DNA of 64,000 nt from the NCBI GenBank assembly GCA_016081115.2, contig JABTTQ020003405.1:248029-312028 (forward strand). The letters are read 5' to 3'. A program made the position numbers and the translations under genes. This document shows, piece after piece, positions 1-10,079 of the stretch. The notes below the pieces were generated by a model, which saw only the letters and a list, made by a program, of their open reading frames with translations, was not told where the DNA came from and ran no database searches. The stretch comes from Rehmannia glutinosa. Taxonomy: Eukaryota; Streptophyta; Magnoliopsida; Lamiales; Orobanchaceae. Each line of letters opens with the position of its first letter. Position 1 is the first letter of the stretch.

Positions 1-739
1 CCAATTGTTTCGGATATGAGAAAAACATAGCACTCCAAAAATGGCCAAGAAATTTCACACTCGTATGCCCAGCTTGTACAGATTATGTTCCTTCTAGGTG
101 ATTTTCGTCATCGGTGGAGGGATGCAGGAAAATAGGAAAAAATTGAGAAGGGAAGTCGGAAGGACACCACAGATAGAACCAATTTCTTTTCTGTCGGGGC
201 ACATGAGAAACGAGAGGAAAATTGATTTGGATCCATTTTATTTTAAAGTGGCATGTTGGACATTTCATATGGGCAAGGGTGGTACAATTACAAGAATTTA
301 GGTTACGTTGGGTGGTATTTTTTAAATTTTTTGCTGAAAAGGTAGCATTTTCCAAATTTTCCTTTTATGTTTGAGTTGAGATGAGAACACTTGCCAATCC
401 TAGGAAAAGAAAAAAAAAAGAGAGAGGAAAAGAATAGAAGGAATAAACGGAAAAAAATAGAAAAGCAAAATAATAATAAAAAATATTAAGAGTCAACTAG
501 TTATATTTTACACCGTAAATAACTACTTTTCCCCAAAAACTATACATTTGTCTATTATATTGATATCATATTTACAATAAAAGTATATATATAATTCTTG
601 TTAATATATAATAGCTTGTCATATTTCAAATAAATTATTTCGTATTTAAATCAACAAAGTAAACACATCATCGAAATGAAATGTCACATTACAAAAACAA
701 TTTTGGGTCATTGGGTCAGACAAGTCAAACCCATTCACC
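1..739. other. AT-rich spacer, no gene seen
   Basis: No reading frame here resembles a known protein. The two short open frames at 83-355 overlap on opposite strands and look like chance. The stretch is A/T-rich with short purine runs (400-480) and ends at the promoter-like block that starts near 749. Confidence 0.6.
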
Positions 740-748
740 GTTTCTCAC

Positions 749-804
749 GGGGCCCAAGCCCAATAAAGATTACTGAACAAACCCTAAACGAGTCCTCTAT
801 ATAA
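749..804 (+). promoter_or_regulatory. Promoter-like block: site II motif, telo-box and TATA
   Basis: In about 55 bases there is GGGGCCC followed by AAGCCCA (reverse complement TGGGCTT, a site II-type motif; 749-762), AAACCCTAA (telo-box, 779-787) and TATATAA (798-804). In plants this combination is typical of promoters for ribosomal proteins, snoRNA clusters and other genes of the translation machinery. Transcription would run rightward from about 830. No clear product follows, so it may drive a noncoding transcript or be left over from a lost gene. The motifs are seen directly; activity is inferred. Confidence 0.5.
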
Positions 805-829
805 TGCACAAGAACAACATGTGAATTTC

Positions 830-1900
830 CTTCAAAGCCGCGTTTTCTCCTTTCAATTTCATGGACGTTCTCCCTCTTTTTTGTTTTTCCTTAGATTAGG
901 CTTCAACAATTCTTTTGATTTTGTTTTACTTTTATTTTAATTTTCTCATGTTCAATTTAGAAAAAGAAAATCAGTAAAAAAGCTAATCGCGGTGACGACT
1001 CAGAAAATTCAAGCTCAACAGACCGGATTGCAGGTTTCTTTCTCTATCCAGAGATTGTTACTTGCATGTCGATTATCCCGCTGAACTGAGCGATTACTCT
1101 TTTTCGATCTTCAACTATACTATTTTTTGCATTCTTGTATATTTTTATCTTTATTTTTGTATTTTCATCGGTTATTTTATTTATTATTAATTTATATTTT
1201 CATAATATTTGGGGAAACTGTTTGCAATGAGGATAAACAAGCTCCCTCTTCTGAAATCTACAAAGCTGAGGACATTCTGCTGGCAGAATCGAACCAATTA
1301 TTTAAATTTGCCAACACTGAGTAAATCTAAATTTCCCCTATGATTTATATATTTTTTATTTCTTATTTGTTTATCCAAATTTTCCATTTTTTGAAGGATT
1401 TTATTTTTGTTTAATTGTTATTGCATTGATGAGGATGAAGCAATATTTAAATTTTTCCAACACTTGGACTGAGAGTTGAGATCTCAACTCTTGTGATGCA
1501 TCAAAATTTGCTACTGAATCATGTGGAACTATATCCCATTCGGAACATTTAAAAAATCATTATTTTGAGTTAATTTTTATTATTTGAGTTTTTGCTGTTA
1601 TTTCTTTAATTTATTTGATTTGCTTTAATTTGAAGGGCCATCAGTTGATGAATATTTTCATTAATCTTAGGACACCTTTGGACACAGCCTGTTTTGGTTG
1701 TGAATGAAAATGAACTTTACTCTGATGATGACCCTTTGGATTAATGATCTATTTGAATTTCGTTTGATAATCATTTGTGAGGTCTTTACAATCAATAATA
1801 TACTTCTTTTTTCTTTCTGGCTTTATTGGTGTCAATTAAATAGCTTTTACATTTAGATCTAATCGTCCAGTTTTTGTAATAACAACTGTTTGGTGGCGAA
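830..1900 (+). other. Possible noncoding transcript region with internal small repeats
   Basis: This lies downstream of the promoter-like block. No protein is recognisable; the 65-codon frame at 1127-1324 is mostly hydrophobic low complexity. CAG|GT at about 1035 could be a splice donor. Two related segments occur: 1226-1324 and 1421-1474 both carry a GAGGAT core, then an A/T-rich TTTAAATTT run, then CCAACACT and ACTGAG, as if the second were a shortened copy. The first contains a 16-bp inverted repeat (1274-1289), the second a 20-bp perfect palindrome (1472-1491). Identity unknown. Confidence 0.25.
1424..1520 (+). ncRNA. Weak candidate box C/D snoRNA
   Basis: TGATGA (1427-1432, C-like), CTGA (1469-1472, D'-like), TGATGC (1494-1499, C'-like) and CTGA (1514-1517, D-like) occur in the order and rough spacing of a C/D snoRNA, about 600 bases behind a snoRNA-style promoter. 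Against it: only a weak terminal stem, a 20-bp palindrome between D' and C', and a D-box guide with only a short plausible match to 25S rRNA. Such motifs arise easily by chance in AT-rich DNA. Confidence 0.15.
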
Positions 1901-4900
1901 TTTAGAATTAACTTTTGGATACATGACCTGTTCAAATAGTTCATTTTCGAGGGCCAAAATTGGAGGCGTTTTACAAACCTATTTTGAAAGTCACTTATTA
2001 AAGAATTTTAAATGGACTTTTAATTTAAGTGTTCCCAAACATCAAACTTATACAAAATTCAATTGAGCAATGTATTTTTGCCAATGATAAATAGGTGTTC
2101 GAGCTACACTTAGGGCATCCATAATGGTGGATGCCTATATCCATAGTAACAAATATTGTATTCGGGAAATATTCGGCCTCATTAATAATTCGTAATTCGG
2201 GTTTTATTCGGGAATAATACGAAAAGAATCGGAAAAATATCGTTGAATGGACCGAATGCGGGAAAATATTCGGGAATAAATCGGTATTAATTCGTTTAAG
2301 GTATTACATTATAAAAATAACCTTTATTTATTATATCTTTAAAATTGAATTTCGGCTTTATTATCAGCTACATTTAAATAATTGTTTTATAATATACTAC
2401 AAGTAACTGTTTTTATTTTTTTTGTTAAGCTAAATAATCATTAAACTAAATAGATACTATATTTTAATTATAAGACATTATCTAGTCTAATTTTTTTTCG
2501 ACAGATTATTTTTTATTTATTGATGAGCAATTTCTTGTTGAAAAGGATTTTCTGAAAGCAAATCTTTAAAAAAAAAACATTTGGATTTATTCAATCTCTG
2601 CAGATGTTTAGAAAATATTAAAATTATCTATCCATAGTTCCATAAAACTTTAACTTCTTACATCGTGTAACGTGCCATGACAGCTTGGCAATGCCAATTG
2701 ATAAATGAAGAAAAAGTGAGACATACAAAGTGGATACAAATTCATCCTGAACATGTTTATCCCACGATAATTTCGTATAATTCGCGATATTTACGTACAA
2801 AACGCGATAAATTGTACAGTTCGCGTTTTTATAGGGAATTTTACTTTCTTTCACCAATGCGCGATAATTTAGCGATAAATTCAAAATATCGCCGAATTTT
2901 GTCACTATGCCTATATCTCTAATATTCGCCCAAGTAGTATTCCCATTTTCTAATAATGTGAGTTACTTTATTGAAGAAGAAAGGTGAGAACCAGACACTA
3001 TTTTGTGTTTGATAATTTGATAATAATTGAAGTTTCAAAAATACTTAAGTTTGTTTCGCCTGAATTGCGCGGTTGGTGCGATTCATGTGCGCCACACGCC
3101 TATGAAGGCGGCCAACATGCTGTGAGCAAGCATCAGTGGAATTTCACCATGAGCAAGCTTGTTTTTGTCCTCTTAAATTGAGATTGTGATATCCGGACAT
3201 AAATGTCTAGTTTTCTCTCTTCGATATTTGGTCTCATATTATTGGGAATACTATTTGAAAATGTTAGAGATAATATCCCGTCCAATATCCTTCATTGTGA
3301 ATGCCCTTGGTGTAGCTCCGACATGCATTTTTCATTGGTAATGAAATTCTTAGACTCCCATTTGAAACTATTTGGACTCCCATTGTAACTATTTTTAGTT
3401 ATTTTGGTGAATTTCAGATCCATCTTATACTGAGTCAATTGAAATCTTTACTACAACCCTGTCTTCAAATTCAAACCATTCTAACTAAATGTAACCTAGT
3501 GTATTAGTTACCATGTTTGAGTAGTTTTGTTTCCAAAGTAATTTTGTTTGTTTCCCATTATTTACATTGCTTCGTGTTAATTTGTGTTTGAGTGGAACAT
3601 CCTTTAATCCAAATATGTTCATATACAAATAAAAATGGTACAATTAAACAAATATGAAGACAATGTGTATCTTGAAATAAATCCATATGCAAATATATTC
3701 ACATTCAACTTTCATTTGCACCTAAAACCATATTTTAAATCCACATTGCATTGTATGTAAACATGCAAATTGAAATCTTCAACTCCAAATCCTTTGATCC
3801 AAATGAAGCCTAAAAATTTTTTTACTTTGTGGAATACGAGTTATGCACGTTCTCTTTCATGATGGATAGTGTAAAGTGTTGGTCTTAGAATGGTGGAGAT
3901 TTCAAAATTTCTTATGCCTCCATGAATCGCGTATGATGTTGGAATCTCGTATAAAAAAATAGAATAATTCCATGTAATGTTGGAATCCCATATATATATT
4001 CCCTAAACAAAAAATGTGATAAAAACCCTCGAACTTTTCCGTTAATAAAATGTTTTTCCCAAATTTTTCTGTTTTTATAAAAATTATAATTATTTTATTT
4101 TATTTTATTTTCTAATTTTAAAATACTTATAAAATGATTTATGGAGAATTATTTCCAAATCATCCCAAGTAATACTCGAGATACGAAATTTTAAGGGCTT
4201 CGCATTACTCCTGAATCTGAAGTTTGTTTTTTTTCTTTTCAAAATAATACTTTTCGATCTAGAGTAGAGGATGTAAGATACTTTTCCACTAAGATACGAT
4301 TGGGAGAAGACATCAGCTGCTTTGGAGACGTAAGTAGCTAGACTTTTATTAATGAAACTTGACTAAATTTCCAAAATACAATGGAGCCAGCTGGCTTAGG
4401 ACCATATTACCAACATGAATAGCCAATCGAGGAATTGGCTAGTCCAATTCAAATCTATGTTAACAAGCAAAAATTCAAAATAAAAAAGCAACAACTAGAG
4501 AAAAATACATTCCAATAAGAAAATACATAGGAATTCAAAAAAAGAAGAAAAAGAAACTTTGTTACAAGTGACATGAAACCATGTTAGGAAGTACTTTTGA
4601 AACGGATTTTTAGATCCAAAAGTTTATCTCAATAATATTTGGTGTTTGGTGATTATATTAGAATGAACTTTTAGATAAGTTTATCCTGAAAAAGCTCATT
4701 CTATAGAAGTGTTACAATTAGAAACTTTTTAAAAAAGTCACTTATTAAAAGTCATTTATCCCAAATATGTGCTAAAACTCCATAAAATGATTATCAGTTC
4801 TAACCTTGTGACAATCTATTTGAAAATGGGGATACAATATATATTTTAAAAAATATATACACATAAATATTTTTTTATATTTAAAGTCGTCGAACCCAAA

Positions 4901-6130
4901 AATTTAAATAAACATAACTATTTGCTTCTTAAAATTGGAAAAAAAATAAAGGAATATAAAAGAAAATAGTAGAATCCAATTTACTCCAAAATTCAGCATT
5001 AAAAAAACCATAGAAAAATTTATAACATTAGGAGTGTACCATACGAGTTGTGTTGCCAAGAGTTTTCTGTCAAGCCAAAATTGCTAAAATATATCAAATT
5101 GTAACCCAAGGTTTTTTTTGGAATTTTCAAATTGGGGGTCTAGTTATACCCCTATCGTTATGCTGCATCCGCCATTGTTTAGGAGTTTCCCCCATTTTTC
5201 CAATGAAGTAATGGGGGAAAAGAGGGAAGAGTTTTTGGAGGAGAAGAAAGAAGGGAGAGAGAAAGAGAGGAAAAGAGAGAGAGAGAAATACATCAAACAA
5301 TGATTTTGAATAAACGTTGAAATTTGTTACTATGCATGAATGTACACATTCTTTAGGCCTGGGCCGCTCTTCCTATGTATTCGAATGTGTAAGAGTGATA
5401 TTGGACAAATTGAATTGGGTATTCAGAACTGTTGTTTTAACTTTTTGGGCCGTGTACGGTGATTGGATTCCGCCATTGGGGTGGGATTACTATCCAGCCT
5501 AAAAATCGAACCACCAGGCAAATCAATATTAAGCCATCGGATCATTCAAAGTATACAATAGATTAGGTTGGACCCAGGGGCAAAGCCAGGGTGTGTTTTT
5601 CGTGATTATTGACATAAGCCAAATTGGGCCAGGCTAAGAAAAGGCTCCAAAAATCTGAAAGAAAAGTGTTTGGAAGGGTGGAACAATGTTTAGATTAAGG
5701 ATAGTCCGACGTCTTGGTTATGCTTTTGTTTTTAGACTAAGTGAATTTCTTTGAAGGTCGAGTATAGTATGCAGAGAGGCAACCAAAATATGGAGATTAA
5801 GGAGGCCCATTTTTTTTTATATAATTGATAATGATGCATTTTTAATTTGTTTTATGAGGAACTAAATTTTAAAATTTAACTCGAGGGCTGCCACCACTTT
5901 CCACCACCAATGTCTCTGTTAATTAGTATGAATCTATCTTGATATATTCACAAATGACCTAATTAGTACTCAAGATTAATACAATCTTCAACTATGTGAC
6001 TTGTTGATATCCATTCATTTCTGTAGTATATTTTTATGGGAAGGTTATGAAATTATGATAACTAATGGATTTGTCTATTACACGCCACCCAAATGAAAGA
6101 GTCTTCTGGATCAACACACACCCACCTTCG
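1901..6130. other. Long non-genic stretch with decayed repeats
   Basis: No supportable gene. Seen: MITE-like fragments at about 1920-2110 and 4590-4760, which share wording such as GTCACTTATTAAA with the element at 36.57 kb; two patches rich in TTCG/CGAA-type words (2150-2300 with ATTCGGGAATAA-like repeats, 2755-2900 with CGCGATAA-like repeats); a GAGA-rich purine tract at 5235-5288; and a GGGGCAAAGCCAGG-type repeat edge near 5577. All short open frames here look like chance. Confidence 0.55.
5235..5288 (+). repeat. GA-rich microsatellite
   Basis: An imperfect run of GAGA/GAAA units, almost pure purine on the plus strand. Seen directly; no function is claimed. Confidence 0.75.
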
Positions 6131-6900
6131 GATCTTTCCAACCTGGTTCCTTTATTGGTGGGGCTGGAGGTGTTATTATAGATTGGTTTGACCAAGTATT
6201 ATTGTCTTTTTCAGCTCCAGTGCCTTTTTGCTGAATGCAAAGCCTTGGAATTAGCTGTTAATCACTTGTCTGTTCATCTTAAAACAAGGATATAGAATCT
6301 TGATGCTGTGGGTTTGACCTTGCTCATTTCCAAGCATGTCATATGCACTGTTCTAATAATCACGGCCTAGTCCCATTGGTCCTCGCATATAGGCCTTAGG
6401 CTCCCCTTGTTTGACTGCATTTTTTTTCTAATTAGGCCCCATCTAACCCCGCCCAGGCTCTGTTTAGGCGTTAGACCCTAGTTTGCCTGACTAGTACCTA
6501 ACAATTTTTAGAACACTGGTCACAGGTCACTGGTAGCTTGGACACTCATTGATACACATATGGCACCAGCTGTATCAATTAGAAGAAGTCAAGTGTGTTA
6601 ATACATTCAGAGAAGCAAATAAACCTGCTGATAACCTAGCAAAGGCTGGATGTCAGCTGTAATCACCCATGGCCTATACTTCTTTAAATTTTTCACCTAG
6701 AGATGTGTTAGGAATCATTAGAATAGATCAGTTAGGCCTCCCATCTTTTCGGCGGATAAAATGTGAAGGCTAATTTTTATATATAGCAGTAGGTATCATT
6801 TAGGATATTTTGCCCAAAACTGATTCATTCCTCTGTAATTCTTTCATCTCAGGTTGGAATAAAAAAAGTGTCAATTTCTTTAGTAAGAATCCTGAGGACG
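6130..6900 (+). pseudogene. LINE 3' end, RNase H-like remnant
   Basis: Conceptual translation over several frames resembles the RNase H-like domain (RVT_3 type) near the C-terminus of plant non-LTR element proteins. A glycine-rich first strand with AGGVII is near 6163, an AECKALELAVNHL-like stretch near 6230, and the C-terminal REANKPADNLAKAG motif at about 6611-6652, the usual closing helix of this domain. Frameshifts and stops break it throughout, so it is a dead fragment. A separate repeat interrupts it at about 6350-6525. No reverse transcriptase or endonuclease portion is visible upstream, so it is 5'-truncated or eroded. The family is sure at domain level; exact ends are uncertain. Confidence 0.65.
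6350..6525 (+). repeat. Short interspersed repeat nested in the LINE remnant
   Basis: The segment is rich in CCTAG, GGCCT and AGGCG words and ends with TTTTTAGAACACTG, an ending I associate with a dispersed plant repeat built on CCTAGGCG motifs. The RNase H translation resumes after it (about 6530), so it is a later insertion. Target duplications were not resolved. Confidence 0.4.
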
Positions 6901-8029
6901 AGAGAAATTTTCGAAACCTTAAAATACAGAATATACTAACACGAGAAATTAAAGAACTGAAATAAGAAAATTTGGTATATTGAAATTAGGATCAAGATTT
7001 TTGGAGAACAAGATAAATTTTGATAAGTTATGGAAAAATAATTATTTGTTTTGATAATTATCATATCTTGTGATGAATGAGACAATATTAAATCTTAAAG
7101 GACCAATCGCATCAAGGTATTTCATCACACGATTTATCCAAGAACCCATCTCCTACAAGTATAAATAGGGGCTATTCTTAAGCAATAAAATCACAAGCTA
7201 TGGAGAAGAAGTCTAAGCAAGAAAAGCGATGGAGATTTATGGTATTCAAGGCCTAATTCAAAGTGTTTATCAAAGTGTTTATCGGCGTATCAAACCCTTG
7301 AGCTAATGTTATTGAAATCAAATTCACGTTGAAGAAAGATCAAAGAGTTGAATATTCCACCAATATCTCAAATTCGAAGTTAAGTATTGTTAAAGCTTTA
7401 ACGATTGATTCGAGATTAAGCTCTCAAACCCTCGAATTAATGTTATCGAATATCAAATTCAAGTTTCGAGAAGATCAAACTGAAGATTTCATCTCCAATT
7501 TTTTAAAATTCCAAAGATCTTATTCTTCACGAGAAAAATCAGAGGATTTAGTGGAGATTGTAACCCTTTTAATATTTTTGATTCAAATAAATCTAATTTG
7601 TACAATTTTCTCTTGTTTAGTAATTTGAAGACAATATAAAATTGGGTTATATTCCGTTCTTGTGCAAAATATTCAGATAATCCATTATCTAAGATGTGGG
7701 TTTGTGATTTATTGGTCCTACAATTTTGATCTTTGTTATTTAATGATATTAGAGTTTCATTTGAAGCTCAAATGTGAAAGCCAGTGTGTCTATATGGGCG
7801 ACGACATTGCATCATGGTGGTTCATTCTTTAGCTGCTTAATTTCTTTTCAAATGTAATTTGTTTGGTTTTAATTCCGAACCTATTAATTCAGACATTTGT
7901 TTTGCCTAATTTGGCTCAGTTATGAAATCTCTTTGCTATGTTTAAAAAAAACAAAAAAAGAAAAGAACAGAGATACTACGGGGTCTTTAGTTATTGTTGT
8001 TTCTATGTTAAAAAAAGGGTAAGTCTATT
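6901..8029. other. Non-genic stretch, possible solo LTR at about 7020-7720
   Basis: A TATAAATAGGGG box lies at about 7160-7172, followed by a several-hundred-base leader-like region without a good gene; the 99-codon frame at 7329-7628 is low complexity with no known domain. TATAAATAGGG plus such a leader is typical of gypsy LTRs, so a decayed solo LTR is the best guess. Ends and target duplication could not be fixed. Confidence 0.3.
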
Positions 8030-8482
8030 GATCCGCACAACCACTAACGTCACAATAACCACATACGCTGTTAATATTTTTTAGAAGGGTTGCTAATACT
8101 TTTTGGGATGACTACTAATATTTTTTAATAAGACTATTAATACGTTTTAGAGGGAACACTAATACTTTTGGGAAAAAAACAACACTTTTCATGAGAATTA
8201 CTAAAAAACTGCATTCAAGGAGAGAACAATAATACTTTTCCGATGGATTGCTAATACTTTTCATGTTAAAAACTAATACTTTTGAGAGTTGTCTAATATT
8301 ACATCACACGCTAATACGTTTCAAGGGGATAATTAATAAATTTTAAGTGGATTATTAATACTTTCGAGGAAAAAAATCAATACTTTTCATAAGAGCTACT
8401 AAATATATTGTTCAAGAGGATTTCTAATTCTTTTCAGATTTACTACTTAATACTTTTGAGAGAAAAAATTAATACTTTTAAC
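8030..8482 (+). repeat. Degenerate minisatellite with CTAATACTTTT core
   Basis: The core (G)CTAATACTTTT or a close variant recurs roughly every 25-40 bases, about a dozen or more times, separated by variable purine-rich spacers (for example near 8090, 8150, 8230, 8270, 8355, 8380, 8450, 8470). The array continues on the far side of the MITE at 8483-9018 (CTTTTAATGG, CTAATATT), so the MITE inserted into it. Copy number and period are by eye only. Confidence 0.7.
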
Positions 8483-9018
8483 TACGGGTGGCAATTTGAG
8501 GTACGACACGATTGACCGATACGAACAAGATATGAAATTATAGGGTTTGGGCTGGGGCTTATCAGGTTCAGGTCGTTATCGGGCTGACACGATAAGGCAC
8601 GATAAAAATCAAACTGATATCGGGCTGGCACGATAAACATGATAAGGCACGATCAGGCATGGTAATTTTTTAATTATTGGTAATTCATTATTTATATGGG
8701 TAATTTACTAATAATTAACTATTTGTACTTGACTATTTTTATTAGTAATTTATTAGAATATATGTTTTATGTATAAAATATAAAAAATATAAAAAGATTC
8801 ATGATAAGTTTCATTTGTTAACGGGCTTAACTTGCCTAACGGGATTGCTTATATAAATCTGACAATTTTGGTTATCGTACTTATTGTACCATACTGTGTT
8901 TTTCGGGTTGTTACAGTGTTATGTTTGGGCTTAAATTTCAGGCATGTTAAGCTTATTGTGTCGTGTCGCTACTGTGCCGGCCAGATAACGGCCCGACACG
9001 AACGATTTGCTGCCCCTA
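8483..9018. mobile_element. hAT-type MITE (536 bp) with 8-bp target duplication
   Basis: The ends are imperfect inverted repeats: TACGGGTGGCAATTTG at the left and CAAATCGTT...TGCTGCCCCTA at the right, with subterminal CGACACGA/CGTGTCG motifs. The flanks are CTTTTAAC (8475-8482) and CTTTTAAT (9019-9026), a 7-of-8 match. An 8-bp duplication with TAGGGGTGGCAA-like ends is a hAT signature. It contains many CACGATAAG-type words and no transposase; the 67-codon frame inside is not a real gene. Non-autonomous. Confidence 0.75.
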
Positions 9019-9026
9019 CTTTTAAT

Positions 9027-9815
9027 GGCCTCTAATATTACAAAATTGCTACCGGTCTAGAGATTCTATGACGACGACTCAAAATATTATAAAAATATCA
9101 CGAATGCATGAAATTAAAATAACCTGGACCATGTTGGGTCTGTACGGTCTGACCAAAGTTTCTACCGGAATGTTTTCAGGAAATAAAATCTCATTTTTGG
9201 AAACACAATTACAGAATGTACTTTTTACTCCACATATATAAAAACACTTTTGTGAAAATAAAATGAGACCAACCATAGGTCCGATCAAAGGGGAAAACAT
9301 TCTCCAAGTATGTCCGACTAAATTAAGTCTGCTACAATTTTAGATCAATAGGTTTTTTTTCCAGCCTTTTTGGTCAATTGAAAAACTTTTTTAGCCATCT
9401 TTTTCAAACACATCTTTTTATTCATTTTGGGTGCGAAATGACATAACTGCCCTTTAGTGGTTTTACAACCCATTTCCGAGTCATAACATATCCAAACAAA
9501 CCAAACACTCAAAAAGTACACAGTGACCCCCAAAAAATTCGAAACCAGCGACTTGGACGATGGTGACCGAATCGACGACGGCGACCACATTGACCTCTAA
9601 CCAGGTAATCTCCACCTCCACCTTTGTGTTAATTTCAAGTTTTTTTGTTGATTTATTTAGTCTATAGTTTTAGGTTAGGATTTTTTTGTAGTTTTTGTAG
9701 AAATTCTAGGGTTTTATATGAATTTGGTGTTGGTGGGTGAACTTGGGATGTTAATGGTGAAAAGTGGGTTGGGGAAGAAGATGACACGATTGGCTGTGTT
9801 GTAACTAGTAATCCA
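9027..9815. other. Non-genic stretch before the palindromic cluster
   Basis: No recognisable gene. A CG-richer patch (9540-9600) with repeated CGACGG/CGACC triplets precedes AACCAGGTAATCTCC, which looks like a splice donor context and could be the first exon edge of the DUF1985-type locus downstream. The short open frames on the minus strand carry no known domain. Confidence 0.35.
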
Positions 9816-9980
9816 CAAGTAACTCGATTGCAAGTTACATGTAACTCGATTTCGAGTCACAGTTTTTAATGTTGCTTTTGGTATGCGAATCACTTTTATC
9901 AAGTTACATGTGACTCGAAATCAAGTCACTTTTTAAGGTGACTCAATTTCGAGTCACATGTAACTCGATTTCGAGTTACC
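9816..9980. repeat. Cluster of palindromic GTAACTCGA/TCGAGTTAC repeats
   Basis: At least six copies of GTRACTCGAT or its reverse complement occur within 165 bases. Two form near-perfect dyads; the last (9960-9979) has arms GTAACTCGA and TCGAGTTAC separated by TT. ACATGT lies between facing copies. The mixture of direct and inverted copies would allow strong hairpins. It lies just upstream of the DUF1985-type locus, so it may be a subterminal repeat of the element carrying that gene, or simply a satellite. Confidence 0.7.
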
Positions 9981-10079
9981 TGACAGCAAGCAATTAACTC
10001 ATTCTTGGTTTTTTTTTTTTGACAGAATTGGAGATGGAGATAGGGTTCTGCTCAAAATTGGACAGGAAAACTAAATGTG

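Noticed and set aside
83..355. Overlapping frames of 90 and 67 codons on opposite strands
   Set aside because: No known domain, low-complexity amino acid content and mutual overlap; chance frames in AT-rich DNA.
1514..1517. Guide of the candidate snoRNA matching the U24 target region of 25S rRNA
   Set aside because: Only about eight bases match and the second U24 guide is absent, so it is likely coincidence.
7329..7628. 99-codon frame as a possible gene
   Set aside because: No recognisable domain, sits in LTR-like leader sequence, and ends in hydrophobic AT-driven residues.
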